In this document: in pieces, positions 1 through 8,933 of the stretch
Numbering within the stretch: the stretch's first letter is position 1
How the letters are laid out: every line of letters starts with the position of its first letter
Origin: Archaeoglobus sp. UBA234
GTDB lineage: Archaea; Halobacteriota; Archaeoglobi; Archaeoglobales; Archaeoglobaceae
Reading direction: 5' to 3'
Assembly (NCBI GenBank): GCA_002494625.1
Contig: DACH01000002.1
Location: 1 to 64,000 of the forward strand
DNA length: 64,000 bases
Made by a program: the position numbers and the translations under genes
The notes under the pieces: model-generated
Seen by the model: the letters and a program-made list of their open reading frames with translations, nothing else
What the model was told of the DNA's origin: nothing
Database searches by the model: none

Positions 1-198
1 CCAGTCGAGAACTGCTACCTTATCTCCCTTCTTAACTCCCAGGCTTTTAAGGGCATTTGCAACTCTGTGTACTCTGTTGTATAGGTCGGCATAGGTGTAT
101 CTCATCCTGTCCCTGTAAACTATTTCCTGGTTTGGTGCCCATCTCACACCATGTTCCAGTATGTGTTTTAGAATAAGGTTGTAGGTGTACATGTTCAT
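1..198 (-). CDS. AMP-binding acyl-CoA synthetase, N-terminal fragment
   Basis: This is the first 66 codons of a gene running off the left edge of the window on the minus strand. The translation starts MNMYTYNLILKH and continues with a segment typical of fatty-acid/acyl-CoA synthetases of the ANL superfamily (WAPNQEIVYRD, then YTYADLYNRVHRVANAL, then LGVKKGDKVAVL). These enzymes adenylate a carboxylic acid and transfer it to CoA. The start at 198 is preceded by a GGATGG-like ribosome-binding sequence. The adenylation motifs lie outside the window, so the substrate cannot be judged. Confidence 0.8.
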   Translation of the reverse strand, partial: MNMYTYNLILKHILEHGVRWAPNQEIVYRDRMRYTYADLYNRVHRVANALKSLGVKKGDKVAVLDW

Positions 199-333
199 TA
201 GCCATCCCGATTCGTTTAAAAATTTTGCTTTTTTTAAGAAAAATAAGTTATAATAATAAATCATAACGAGTGGGAAAACTTTAAAAAAAAGAGGTTTTAA
301 AATTTTAAATCATTGAGGTATAAAAAATAAGAT

Positions 334-1239
334 CTATGAATATTTTTCGAGTATCTCTCTTAGATATATTTTGTGCTGACCGAGTTTTCCATCATAATTT
401 CCGCTTGAAATCCTTAAAACTCCATCAACCTTGCTCGCAACCTCCATGCAGACATACATTGCCCTTTCGAGGACATCAAGATTGATCCCATTTATAACAA
501 TCTCTGGAATTGACTTAACACCTTCAGGAACTTTTGAGTCCGGTATCTTCCCTTTCAGTGTTGGACAGAAATAGTGGTTTGTAGTGGGACCAATTTCCGG
601 ATACTTCGTCTCAGGTTTTGAACCTGCAGAGCATATTCCAAAGGAGGTTATCACGCCATCGATTTTCTTAAGCGCCTCCACTGCAAGCTCCCCAGCTTCA
701 AGGGCTGACTCTTCAGAGTCGCAGAAATACCAGATATTTCCCCCAGCAATCCCTTCAGCATAGCCTATATATCTTTCAATTATGAACTCGCCAAACATGA
801 TTGGAACTCTGATTACCTTTCTCCCCCACATCTCCTCTTCCCACTCGTAACCATCACCGCATCTCCCAACATTAATTTCAGCATCGAATTTCGTATCACT
901 ATCTGTCGCATTGAAAACCCTGGTTGTGGGTACAACCAGCACCCCCTGTCTCAGTCTTTTGCTCATCTCCCTCATCAAAACATCAACGAATTTTTTGCTC
1001 TTCTGAACCCAGACTTGAGCAATTGCCCCGTGCCTTCCGTCCGGAGTTTCTTCAGGAGAGAGCCACCTGTCAATTCCCCCTTCAGATTCGCCAAAAACTG
1101 TTGAGGGCAGAGCAGTTGCTCCGTATGCAGCGCTTTTTAAAAGCCATTTGTGTTTCGCCGTTATAATAAATCTGGAGTATATGCCGTCAAAAGCCTCGCA
1201 GTAGGTGTCATCAACCGGTACTCCATTTAACTCAAGCAT
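334..1239 (-). CDS. ftr: Formylmethanofuran:tetrahydromethanopterin formyltransferase
   Basis: Ftr moves the formyl group between formylmethanofuran and the N5 of tetrahydromethanopterin in the cytoplasmic C1 (reverse methanogenesis / acetyl-CoA) pathway. The 301-residue product has the family's usual length (about 297). The N-terminus (LNGVPVDDTYCEAF, then ITAKHKW) and the PEETPDGRHGA block near residue 65 match remembered Ftr sequences. The ATG at 1239 is the only sensible start. The gene is monocistronic as far as the window shows, with AT-rich flanks. Its presence, without any methyl-CoM reductase gene here, fits an Archaeoglobales or methanogen host. Confidence 0.93.
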   Translation of the reverse strand: MLELNGVPVDDTYCEAFDGIYSRFIITAKHKWLLKSAAYGATALPSTVFGESEGGIDRWLSPEETPDGRHGAIAQVWVQKSKKFVDVLMREMSKRLRQGVLVVPTTRVFNATDSDTKFDAEINVGRCGDGYEWEEEMWGRKVIRVPIMFGEFIIERYIGYAEGIAGGNIWYFCDSEESALEAGELAVEALKKIDGVITSFGICSAGSKPETKYPEIGPTTNHYFCPTLKGKIPDSKVPEGVKSIPEIVINGINLDVLERAMYVCMEVASKVDGVLRISSGNYDGKLGQHKIYLREILEKYS

Positions 1240-1305
1240 ATTACTATGCCAGATATCAAGAATAAAAGAGTTCCGATTGGAGAATAACTAAAGCAACTTA
1301 ACCGG

Positions 1306-2286
1306 TTAAACAGTCTTCCTTATTTTTGCCACAAAAAACCCCGAACATCCATGTTTATGTGGATATAGCCTTCTGGCATTTTTTAATTCGTCTCTGACTC
1401 CTTCCAGTTTCAGGGATTTCACACCCCAGGGAACTTTCTCTATCTCAAGCCTTATCCCTCTTTTTTCATAGAAATCGAGAACATTTGAAACCACAAACTC
1501 ATTCTCTTCAGGAGTCATCGAACAGGTTGAATAAACAACTACGCCACCATCTCTAAGACTATCAACAGCAGACTTGAGGAGAGATATCTGCATTGAGGAG
1601 CAGAAGAGAATATCTTCCCTCCCCCTGCTAACTTTTCTTGAGGGGTCTTTGTGGATTATTCCTTCTCCAGTACACGGAGCATCAAGGAGGATTTTATCAA
1701 TTTTCAAACCCGTTTCCGAAAATTTTCTTGAGTCCATCTGAATCACGGCAGTATTCATTACACCCATCCTATGAATGTTGTCTATGAGGGGTGGAATCCT
1801 CTCCTTCTGAACCTCGATCGCTAGAATAATCCCCCGGTTATCCATCAGCTGTGCGAGAAAGGTTGTTTTTCCCCCTGGTGAGGCTGCAAAATCTGATACG
1901 ATTTCATCTTTCTGAGGGGAAAGAACAAGTGGTGGTATGCATGAGCTTTTGTCCATAACATAGTAGTATCCCATCAGATACTCAGGAGTGGCTCCGATTG
2001 AGTAGCTTTCCTCGACAACCATATAGCAGAAATCAACCTCTGTCTTTTCCAAGACGAAACCTCTGTTTTCGAGCCTCTCAACAAGAATTTTCTCATCAAT
2101 CTTTATCGTGTTTATCCGGATATACTTTGGAATGTTTTCCATTGCCTCAATTAAATCTATCGTTTCATCTTCTCCAAAAAAATGAAGCCATCTCCTGACT
2201 ATAAACTCATCATAACCATATTCATCTGCAAGTTTCTTTGAAAGAGTGGAGGAGGGATAATCAAAAACCTTCATTCTTGAAATCAA
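1306..2286 (-). CDS. RNA cytosine-C5 methyltransferase (NOL1/NOP2/Sun family)
   Basis: SAM-dependent m5C methyltransferase acting on tRNA or rRNA. The SAM-binding motif ASPGGKTT lies at residues 135-142. The two family cysteines are in DAPCTGEG (Cys205) and YSTCSM (Cys255), the second followed by TPEENE. Residues 1-110 form the short N-terminal substrate-binding part. The listed start is a TTG immediately after the stop of the upstream gene; an ATG four codons downstream (2274) is an equally plausible start. It is co-transcribed with the ferredoxin-domain gene. Which RNA is modified cannot be told from sequence. Confidence 0.9.
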   Translation of the reverse strand: MISRMKVFDYPSSTLSKKLADEYGYDEFIVRRWLHFFGEDETIDLIEAMENIPKYIRINTIKIDEKILVERLENRGFVLEKTEVDFCYMVVEESYSIGATPEYLMGYYYVMDKSSCIPPLVLSPQKDEIVSDFAASPGGKTTFLAQLMDNRGIILAIEVQKERIPPLIDNIHRMGVMNTAVIQMDSRKFSETGLKIDKILLDAPCTGEGIIHKDPSRKVSRGREDILFCSSMQISLLKSAVDSLRDGGVVVYSTCSMTPEENEFVVSNVLDFYEKRGIRLEIEKVPWGVKSLKLEGVRDELKNARRLYPHKHGCSGFFVAKIRKTV

Positions 2287-2835
2287 TCAGCTTTTCCTGT
2301 CGAAGAATGGGTTTTTACCTGCAGCGGTGAGAGGAATGCCCATGACCACATCTGCCTTTGAAAGTCCAAGTCTTTTAGCTGCAGCACCAATCCTGTACAT
2401 GATCCTGTTGTCTATTCCAATTACTGATGCAAGCTTTGCTGCCGAGCCAAGAGCAATACCAAGGTCAATCAGCTTGTAGGCACAGTTCGGTCCGCTGAAG
2501 TCGAGACCACTCTTCTTTCTAACTTTCTGCAGTTCACTGCAGGTTTCAAAGCCACATGCCCCACAGTTAAGACCTATGGTTTTATCACCTGTAACACCGA
2601 TGAGCAGAACCACCTGAGACTTTCTCACTCCCTCTGCATCCCTCAGAAAATCTTTATGTCTTTCCTGCATTTTTGCCATTTCATCAGCTATTTTCTCCTT
2701 ATCTTCTCCATCAACAAGCAATATCTCAAGACTGTCCTCTCCCTTGGCTTTCGGTGCAGTTCTCGCTGTAATCATGAGCTGATAGGCAGCCTGCCTTATT
2801 ATCTCCTCCCTAAGGTTTGTTTCATCAACTATCAT
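2287..2835 (-). CDS. Ferredoxin-domain protein of the DUF2148 family
   Basis: About 182 residues. The middle contains the cysteine cluster NCGACGFETCSEL followed some 20 residues later by NCAYK, which fits the DUF2148 family of ferredoxin-like, probably Fe-S binding proteins of unknown function. The C-terminal half is an alpha-helical segment (GIALGSAAKLASVIG) ending in a conserved-looking GIPLTAAGKNPFF. I prefer the ATG at 2835, because AGGTG lies seven bases upstream; a GTG start at 2844 is possible. Its stop abuts the start of the RNA methyltransferase gene, so the two form an operon. A redox role is inferred only from the cysteines. Confidence 0.8.
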   Translation of the reverse strand: MIVDETNLREEIIRQAAYQLMITARTAPKAKGEDSLEILLVDGEDKEKIADEMAKMQERHKDFLRDAEGVRKSQVVLLIGVTGDKTIGLNCGACGFETCSELQKVRKKSGLDFSGPNCAYKLIDLGIALGSAAKLASVIGIDNRIMYRIGAAAKRLGLSKADVVMGIPLTAAGKNPFFDRKS

Positions 2836-2952
2836 CCCGAACACCTACTCAAATTTATGGTGACTACTATTTATCTTTAAAGGGTTTTTAATTTTCCGGG
2901 AATGTCTCCCGGAAACATCTTTTGATTGTATTCAGATAACCATTAAAGTTGA

Positions 2953-3813
2953 TCAGAACGCCCCAGCAAGAAATCCTACAAGACCTATGCTCATAGCGAT
3001 GAGTGTTTGTTTCCTGAACTTGGAAATGCTCTCCCTTGTGAAGTGACCTCTCAGCAACCTTAAAGATAATCTCAGAAGAATCATGTCCGTAACAAGAACA
3101 GGAATTATGTACTTGAAGTCAAAGAAAAACTCATGAATAGCGAAAAATGGTATAGGACTCAGCAGGACGCTGATAATAAATACAACTCCCGAGTATTTCC
3201 CGGCTATATCAACTCCCCTAAGTCGAGCAACTGTCCTCACATTTCTAAGTGAGTCGCCTTCAATATCCTCTATTCCTTTCATTATTTCTCTTGCGATGCC
3301 AGAAAGAAAAGCCATCGAAGCCAGTACGGCCACTGCCAGCTCAACTGTCCCGGTGGCAACAACATTTCCAAAAAGGAAGGGTGCAGCCATTGTAAAACCA
3401 ATATATATATTTCCTGCAATCCCGAACTCCTTCAGCTTCACATCATAAAAAAAGCCTGCAATGGTTATCAAAAAAGCCAGCAAAAATGCCTCAAAACCAA
3501 TCATGTATGCTGATGTGAAACCAATGGGTGTCAGCATGGCGAAAGATAAAAGGGCGGTATTTTTGGACAGATCCCCTCTAACGAGAGGCCTGTCTACCCT
3601 GTTGTTTTTCAAATCAACTTCATAATCACAGTAATCGTTTAAAGCAAAGGCTGCAGCCTGCAGAAAAATGGCTGTGAAGACTCCAAAAATTACTTTCTCA
3701 ACTTCAATGTCTAAGCCGGTGGATATAACTATGCCAATTACAACTCCCACCGCATACATGAATCCATGTTCAAGCCTGTAAAGCTCCCAGAGAGACCTAA
3801 GCTTTTTCATCAT
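2953..3813 (-). CDS. Digeranylgeranylglyceryl phosphate synthase (UbiA family)
   Basis: Membrane prenyltransferase of the UbiA superfamily, predicted to add the second geranylgeranyl chain to GGGP in archaeal lipid synthesis. The first Asp-rich motif, NDYCDYEVD, is near residue 62 and is followed by VDRPLVRGDLS; the second, EDIEGD, is near residue 180. The remainder is about eight hydrophobic segments. At 286 residues it has family length. It lies six bases downstream of the GGGP synthase gene in the same orientation, and this pairing of consecutive pathway steps supports the specific assignment over other UbiA members. Confidence 0.9.
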   Translation of the reverse strand: MMKKLRSLWELYRLEHGFMYAVGVVIGIVISTGLDIEVEKVIFGVFTAIFLQAAAFALNDYCDYEVDLKNNRVDRPLVRGDLSKNTALLSFAMLTPIGFTSAYMIGFEAFLLAFLITIAGFFYDVKLKEFGIAGNIYIGFTMAAPFLFGNVVATGTVELAVAVLASMAFLSGIAREIMKGIEDIEGDSLRNVRTVARLRGVDIAGKYSGVVFIISVLLSPIPFFAIHEFFFDFKYIIPVLVTDMILLRLSLRLLRGHFTRESISKFRKQTLIAMSIGLVGFLAGAF

Positions 3814-3819
3814 CTGGAA

Positions 3820-4521
3820 TCAATTCTTTGGAATTGTTTTCAGATAACTCTTAATTCCCTTCTCATATATCACATTTCCCACAATTATTATATCTGCGTA
3901 TTCGAGCATCTCCTTCGTCTTCTCTTCGCTGTCAATCCCGCCTCCATAAACCAGAGTTGCTTTTTCCAGAACATTTGAAGCTTCCCTTACGACTGATGGG
4001 TCTCCATAAGTTCCACTGTACTCAATGTATATTATAGGAAGGCTATATATTCTCTCCCCAACAATTGCGTAACTTGCCACTTCTCTTGGAGAGAGTTCAC
4101 ATATAGCATTTGTTACCTTCGCAACGGCAGACTCAGGATTGAGAACTATATATCCCTCAAGAATAGCCTTTTTCAACAGTTCTTTGAAACTATCCAGATA
4201 TTTGTAGTTCATGCTTATCCACTTTGCATGCTTGCCAGTTATCCATTCACCTTCCCTTGAATTGAGAACTGTTGGAATGAACAGGTAGTCAGCATCATAG
4301 ATAACATTTGTTGGATCAGAAGGCTCAATAATGGTTGGAATGCCAGAATCACTTACCTCTTCAAAGAGCTTTTTTGCCTTCTCAAATGTAACACCCTCTG
4401 TACCTGAAATCATCACCGCATCTGTCCCACTATCGACCACTGCTTTTATGACCTCCTCTGGATTATCTCTGTCAGGATCGAGTTTTGTTATATGTCTCCA
4501 CTTTTTCCATTCTTCAGCCAT
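3820..4521 (-). CDS. Geranylgeranylglyceryl phosphate synthase (GGGPS)
   Basis: TIM-barrel prenyltransferase joining geranylgeranyl diphosphate to sn-glycerol-1-phosphate, the first committed step of archaeal membrane lipid synthesis. The sequence closely matches the Archaeoglobus type: KWRHITKLDPDRDN at the start, DAVMISGT, IEPSDP, YLFIPTVLNS, then IYIEYSGTYGD and the phosphate-binding VYGGGI and IIVGNVIYEKG near the C-terminus. The frame opens at 4548, but the ATG at 4521 has a strong AGGGGA ribosome-binding site seven bases upstream and matches the start of relatives. It forms an operon with the UbiA-family gene. Confidence 0.93.
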   Translation of the reverse strand: MAEEWKKWRHITKLDPDRDNPEEVIKAVVDSGTDAVMISGTEGVTFEKAKKLFEEVSDSGIPTIIEPSDPTNVIYDADYLFIPTVLNSREGEWITGKHAKWISMNYKYLDSFKELLKKAILEGYIVLNPESAVAKVTNAICELSPREVASYAIVGERIYSLPIIYIEYSGTYGDPSVVREASNVLEKATLVYGGGIDSEEKTKEMLEYADIIIVGNVIYEKGIKSYLKTIPKN

Positions 4522-4629
4522 TGATATCCCCTTTACTCTCCCTTCCATTAAACTAATAAGCTTTACTTTTGCAGAGCATATCAGAAATTAAAAGAATGTA
4601 TATATTACCATAACATTTTAAATTTGTTT

Positions 4630-5049
4630 ATGGAGATCGAAACAATTGAACTCTCCTTTGAAACCGGAAAAGAGGAAATAGACATAATCGATATAACAGA
4701 TGAGATAAGGAAGTTGATAAAGGGCTGGGAGGAGGGGTTTGTCAATATTTTCGTTCAAGGGTCAACGGGAGGCGTTACAGTGATGGAATACGAAAGTGGA
4801 CTCATCAGCGATATAAAAGAGATGTTTCAGCTTTTAATACCACGGAACAGAGATTATGCACACAACCGAACATGGGGAGATGCAAACGGACACTCACATT
4901 TGCGAGCCTCACTTCTCAAACCATCTCTTACAATTCCTTTTAAAGATGGTAGAGATTACCTTGGTACATGGCAGCAAGTAGTTGTAATGGACTTTGACAA
5001 TAAAAAGCGGAAAAGGAAGGTAATTCTACAGGTTATCGGAATCCGATAA
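4630..5049 (+). CDS. YjbQ / UPF0047 family protein
   Basis: A 139-residue member of the YjbQ (UPF0047) family, small beta-rich proteins sometimes annotated as secondary thiamine-phosphate synthase. Signature pieces are GSTGGVTVMEYE, then the histidine-rich NGHSHLRASLLKPSLTIPF and the late LGTWQQVVVMDFD. The biological role is not settled in the family. I chose the ATG at 4630 over the TTG at 4624. A TATA-like TTTTAAATT sits just upstream, so the mRNA may be almost leaderless. It diverges from the lipid operon. Confidence 0.88.
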   Translation: MEIETIELSFETGKEEIDIIDITDEIRKLIKGWEEGFVNIFVQGSTGGVTVMEYESGLISDIKEMFQLLIPRNRDYAHNRTWGDANGHSHLRASLLKPSLTIPFKDGRDYLGTWQQVVVMDFDNKKRKRKVILQVIGIR

Positions 5050-5178
5050 TCAAGTGATTGTTATACTCAATCAGGTTTGCAGATGTATGGAGAGCAGGTT
5101 TCGAAACCTCACATGTTTGCCAATAATTCTGAAATAGGTATCTGAAAATTTAAATAACCTGTGGATACAGTTTAAGGG

Positions 5179-6105
5179 ATGAGAATCGATTTCATGAAGA
5201 CCTTCCTTAAAGTTGTCGAAAAAGGGAGTCTTAAATCTGCTGCTAAAGAGCTTGGAATGTCAATAAGTTCAGTGAGCTTTCAGATAAATTCTCTTGAGGA
5301 ATTCTATGGAGCTAAATTACTCAACAGGAAAGTAAGTGGAGTTACGCTGACAGAAGAAGGTGTAATCGCCAAAAAAAATATAGAATCAATTCTTGGTTCA
5401 ATTGAAGATGCTAAAAAGCTAATTGCAAATCTGAGAGAAGACAAAATAACAATTGCATCCGGGATGGTCGGGTTGAATATAGTATTTCACCTCCAAAACC
5501 TCTTGAGGGCAAAATATCCAGCTCTTGAGGTCAATGTGATTCTCAGAGGTGCTCATGAATGTCTTAAACTGCTCAACAAGGGTGAAACTGACTTCGTTTT
5601 TGCTGGTGACATATCTGAAGAGATCACTGCTGATAAGTTCAACATAGTTGAGCTCGGAAGAGACTGGCTTGTAGTTATACTCCCGCTCAATCATCCACTT
5701 GCAGTTAAAGATGAGGTCTATCTGGAAGATATTCTTCAGTACCCCCTCATATTTCTGACAGATGATTACGGGATTACCACAAGTGTCATGAAAGCTCTCA
5801 GGGCGAGTGGAGTGGACGATGTTAAGCCATCAATGGTTGTTGGGGACTTTTTTTCAAAACTGAACAGTGTATCAAGTAACCTCGGAATTGCAATAACTTC
5901 TATGATTGCAGCATCAAAAGCTTATGAAGTGGGACTTGTAAAAATAAAACCCATAAAAGACCTCGTAGATGAGAGAAACATATATCTTGTGACAAGCAAG
6001 CTCTCAACAGAGTGTCAGAGAATGAAGGAGTACTTCGATTTCATAGTGGAAAACTCCAGAGTCCTGTTTGATGAATACTATAAGATGTACCTGAAACTTC
6101 AGTAG
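5179..6105 (+). CDS. LysR-family transcriptional regulator
   Basis: The N-terminal winged helix-turn-helix (residues 1-60: FLKVVEKGSLKSAAKELGMS followed by ISSVSFQINSLEEFYGAKLL) is classic LysR, followed by TLTEEG and a two-lobed periplasmic-binding-like effector domain to residue 308. LysR regulators usually act from beside the genes they control, and here the next genes in the same direction are the DUF169/TauE operon after a 420-base gap. The ATG follows a TATA-like ATTTAAATAA by about 25 bases, suggesting a leaderless transcript. The ligand is unknown; sulfur oxyanions are a guess from context. Confidence 0.9.
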   Translation: MRIDFMKTFLKVVEKGSLKSAAKELGMSISSVSFQINSLEEFYGAKLLNRKVSGVTLTEEGVIAKKNIESILGSIEDAKKLIANLREDKITIASGMVGLNIVFHLQNLLRAKYPALEVNVILRGAHECLKLLNKGETDFVFAGDISEEITADKFNIVELGRDWLVVILPLNHPLAVKDEVYLEDILQYPLIFLTDDYGITTSVMKALRASGVDDVKPSMVVGDFFSKLNSVSSNLGIAITSMIAASKAYEVGLVKIKPIKDLVDERNIYLVTSKLSTECQRMKEYFDFIVENSRVLFDEYYKMYLKLQ

Positions 6106-6525
6106 TTTCCCTATCCACTAAATTTTCTTATTGGGGTTGTTACTGAATGCTATATCCATAGGTTGATTTTGAAAATTTTTAATGTTTTTTTAGTATAATT
6201 AAACATCAAGCTCTGGTTTTTAAAAAATAAGCATTTTCGATTTTTTTCGAACAAAAGCATCAATGATTACTGTTTCTACAAAAACAATGAGTGATGCTAA
6301 GAGAACAAGGTATGAGAATACATTTTATGACTTGCAAAAGGATAACCAGACTCAAATATTGATAAAAAATAGTTAAAATGCTCCAATAAGCAAAATATTA
6401 TTTATTTACTTATCTTTACAGCATGCAATCATCAGGATTTCGATAGAATTAAATTTTCTAATTTTTAAGAATATATTTGTAATTTTTCGAAACAATTAAA
6501 TACGAGGGCTGATGAGCATGCGATT
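6106..6525 (+). promoter_or_regulatory. AT-rich intergenic region ahead of the DUF169-TauE operon
   Basis: A 420-base AT-rich gap between the LysR gene and the DUF169 gene with no convincing ORF. The near-identical motifs TTTTTTCGAACAAA (about 6243-6256) and TTTTTCGAAACAAT (about 6484-6497) occur at its two ends and could be regulator sites. A plausible TATA element, GAATATATTTG, lies near 6470. Assignment as the control region for the downstream operon is inference. Confidence 0.4.
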
Positions 6526-7380
6526 ATGCGGGTTGAATGCACAACCGATATACCATCAGAAATTTTGCTGAATGACATTGAGTTCTCTGAAGCAATGCTA
6601 TCGAAGAAAAAGCTGAGCAAATCAGACATGGTCTTCGTACTGAGAAACCTCCTGCGACTGAAGTACTATCCCGTTGCAGTAAAATTTTTTTACAGTGAAG
6701 ACGAAGTTTCTGAGTTTAAAAAGCATGGTTACAAGGTGGGCAAGCTTCCGTACACTTTCTGTCATCTTTCTGCAGTTTCGAGACAGTCAGGAGAGATCGT
6801 CTACGCAGAGAAGAGAAACCTTGGATGCAGTAATGCAAGATACATCCTTGGCTGGAAAGATTTTGATGAGACTGAAGTCAAGAGCCACAAAAAATACACA
6901 AGGGATTTAGAGCAGGCTGAAAGGTTTGTTAGAACAAAACCAAGGCTTCCTGAGGGATTGTTAGCAATTGCAACGGCTCCATTGCATAAAGCAACCTTTG
7001 AACCAGATTTGATCCATATAATCTGCGATGTTCTGCAGAGCTACCATCTTTACAACGACTACGCATCAGCCATGGATACTCACCCAGTCCGACCGAACCT
7101 TATGATGAACTCAGCAGTTTGTGGAGGAGCTGTGTGGACATACAACAACAACAAAATTAACATTGTTCCAATGTGTAGTGGAAGTTATACTGCTGGAAAA
7201 ACAGAGCAGGGAGAAATAAATGTCTTCGTTCCATGGGAGCACTTTGAGCCAATGATAAGAAGATTGCTCGAGAGAACTGCAAGAGATGGTGGAGCAAGCT
7301 TCCCGAGAACCGGAGAAACTTATCCGGGCTTCGATATATGTAAGCTGTGTAACTTTCTGATATTTAAAGAGCCACAATAG
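6526..7380 (+). CDS. DUF169 family protein
   Basis: A 284-residue protein of the DUF169 family, which is widespread in archaea and anaerobes and has no established function. Features include SDMVFVLRNLLRLKYYPVAVKF near the N-terminus, the cysteine-containing segments YTFCHLSAVSR, RNLGCSNARY, NSAVCGGAVW and NIVPMCSGSY, and a C-terminal CKLC pair; the recurring Cys residues could bind metal. The ATG at 6526 is preceded by a GAGGGCTGATGAG sequence. It heads a three-gene operon with a TauE/SafE permease and a membrane protein, suggesting a linked transport or sensing role. Confidence 0.8.
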   Translation: MRVECTTDIPSEILLNDIEFSEAMLSKKKLSKSDMVFVLRNLLRLKYYPVAVKFFYSEDEVSEFKKHGYKVGKLPYTFCHLSAVSRQSGEIVYAEKRNLGCSNARYILGWKDFDETEVKSHKKYTRDLEQAERFVRTKPRLPEGLLAIATAPLHKATFEPDLIHIICDVLQSYHLYNDYASAMDTHPVRPNLMMNSAVCGGAVWTYNNNKINIVPMCSGSYTAGKTEQGEINVFVPWEHFEPMIRRLLERTARDGGASFPRTGETYPGFDICKLCNFLIFKEPQ

Positions 7381-7395
7381 AGGGGGTGGTTAGTT

Positions 7396-8418
7396 TTGGT
7401 ATTTGATATAGTATGGATGGAGATTGCAGGAGAAACGGTAACAATTGATGCAGTAGTATATTTTCTCTGGGCAATTTGGGTTGGATGGATTTTCTCTACT
7501 GTTGGAGCATTCGGAGGTATAATGGCTGGTGTAGGACACATCTCTATTCTCGGTATTGGCAAATATGGGACTACATTGAAGGGCGTGCAAATACAGAAAG
7601 GGATGTACAGTGATGCTGGAAAATATATCACAGATCATATCAGATTCTCAAATACATTGATGACCTGGCTTAACTCGCTTTCAAGTACTATAAACTGGTA
7701 CACCCAGAAAAGACTCGTATGGCCTGCTGCAATAGCGATGGGTTTAGGAATGGTTATTGGAGCCCAGGTGGCTGTATGGGGAACTGGTGGTGCACTTGGT
7801 GTTAAACTCTACAAGGGCTTATTTGGTCTGGCAACATGGGCTGTATCGATATATATGTTCTATCAGATAACTCCAAGAGCCAAAGCTGGGAAAAAAAAGG
7901 GTAGAGAGGCAGCCAAGAGATTCCAGCAAAGAGTTGAGGAGTTAAGAAAAGAAGGAAAAATCCATGAACTTGAAGGAATTTCAAATGTAAAGTACAGTCT
8001 TGATAAAGTTGAATTTAACTTCTTTGGAGAGAGGTTTGTAGCAAAGAACTATCTTCCGTTCTTCTATGGACTGCTTATAGGGTTCATCGCAGCACTAATT
8101 GGAGTTGGTGGAGGCTTCATGATCGTTCCGTTCTTTACTGCACTTGGGTGGCCCATGTATATCACACCTGCTGTATCTTCCCTTACGGTATTTCTCAACC
8201 AGTGTTCAGCACTGGCTGGATGGTTTGCAAGAGGTTTAGAATTTCCAATTGCTATGGTGATAGCATGGGCAGGAATACTAATAGGCTCTTACATTGGTCC
8301 AAGAACCCAGAAATATCTACCGATGGACTCTCTCTTCGCTATCTTCGGATTGCTGGCTTTTTATGTTGGAACAAGGTATATTGCCGCCGGATTCTTTGGA
8401 ATCAAGTTACCACCTTGA
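7396..8418 (+). CDS. TauE/SafE family anion permease
   Basis: Integral membrane protein of the sulfite exporter TauE/SafE family, a group of predicted transporters for sulfite, sulfoacetate and related anions. Two homologous hydrophobic halves are visible: residues about 14-60 and 110-160, then about 215-335. The second half carries the family's GLLIGFIAALIGVGGGFM motif followed by PAVSSLT. A charged loop (about 165-210) separates them. The TTG start at 7396 is supported by an excellent GAGGGGGTGG ribosome-binding site. The preceding DUF169 gene ends 16 bases upstream. The transported anion is not determined. Confidence 0.88.
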   Translation: MVFDIVWMEIAGETVTIDAVVYFLWAIWVGWIFSTVGAFGGIMAGVGHISILGIGKYGTTLKGVQIQKGMYSDAGKYITDHIRFSNTLMTWLNSLSSTINWYTQKRLVWPAAIAMGLGMVIGAQVAVWGTGGALGVKLYKGLFGLATWAVSIYMFYQITPRAKAGKKKGREAAKRFQQRVEELRKEGKIHELEGISNVKYSLDKVEFNFFGERFVAKNYLPFFYGLLIGFIAALIGVGGGFMIVPFFTALGWPMYITPAVSSLTVFLNQCSALAGWFARGLEFPIAMVIAWAGILIGSYIGPRTQKYLPMDSLFAIFGLLAFYVGTRYIAAGFFGIKLPP

Positions 8419-8430
8419 GGAGGGGAAACA

Positions 8431-8901
8431 TTGGAAACCTTAGAAACATTGATGACATATATTTTATTTTTTATTTTTACAATTTTAGTAATCCTAACGG
8501 TAGAGAAGTTATCTCAGAAGTTTGTAGGTTTAATTTTCAAAAAAGACTTAAAAGAGATGGAAGAAGAGCAGGAGAAATTGATAGAATATCACGAGCTATC
8601 TCTACTTGCAATTGCCATGAATGACAAACTTGCTTATAAAGGATTTAATGAAATGATGAATGAGATATACTGGAAACTATTTTTCAGGCAATTGATTATT
8701 ACAACCACCCTTTTCTTTCTTCTGTTATCTCCATACATGTATTTCTCAGGATTCTTGTTTAATGAAATCCAGAATTCTTTCTCACTTGTTTTTGCAGTAG
8801 CGATAATCTATTTCATGTCCAAGAATGTATACGGATATGCAAGGGAGATACTGGAGTTAAGAAAAGAAGTAAGGCTCATTGAATCCAGATTCGAGGAGTA
8901 A
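8431..8901 (+). CDS. Small membrane protein with a coiled-coil loop
   Basis: A 156-residue protein with one N-terminal transmembrane segment (residues about 8-25), a charged helical stretch (about 35-70) and two further membrane segments (about 85-125), ending in a charged tail. I do not recognise the family. The layout loosely recalls archaeal YidC-like DUF106 proteins, but that is only topology. The TTG start is fixed by GAGGAGGGG six bases upstream. It lies 12 bases after the TauE/SafE gene, so it may be an accessory subunit of that transporter. Confidence 0.65.
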   Translation: METLETLMTYILFFIFTILVILTVEKLSQKFVGLIFKKDLKEMEEEQEKLIEYHELSLLAIAMNDKLAYKGFNEMMNEIYWKLFFRQLIITTTLFFLLLSPYMYFSGFLFNEIQNSFSLVFAVAIIYFMSKNVYGYAREILELRKEVRLIESRFEE

Positions 8902-8933
8902 GTTATATATCGGGATTCTACCTTTTTTATCTC

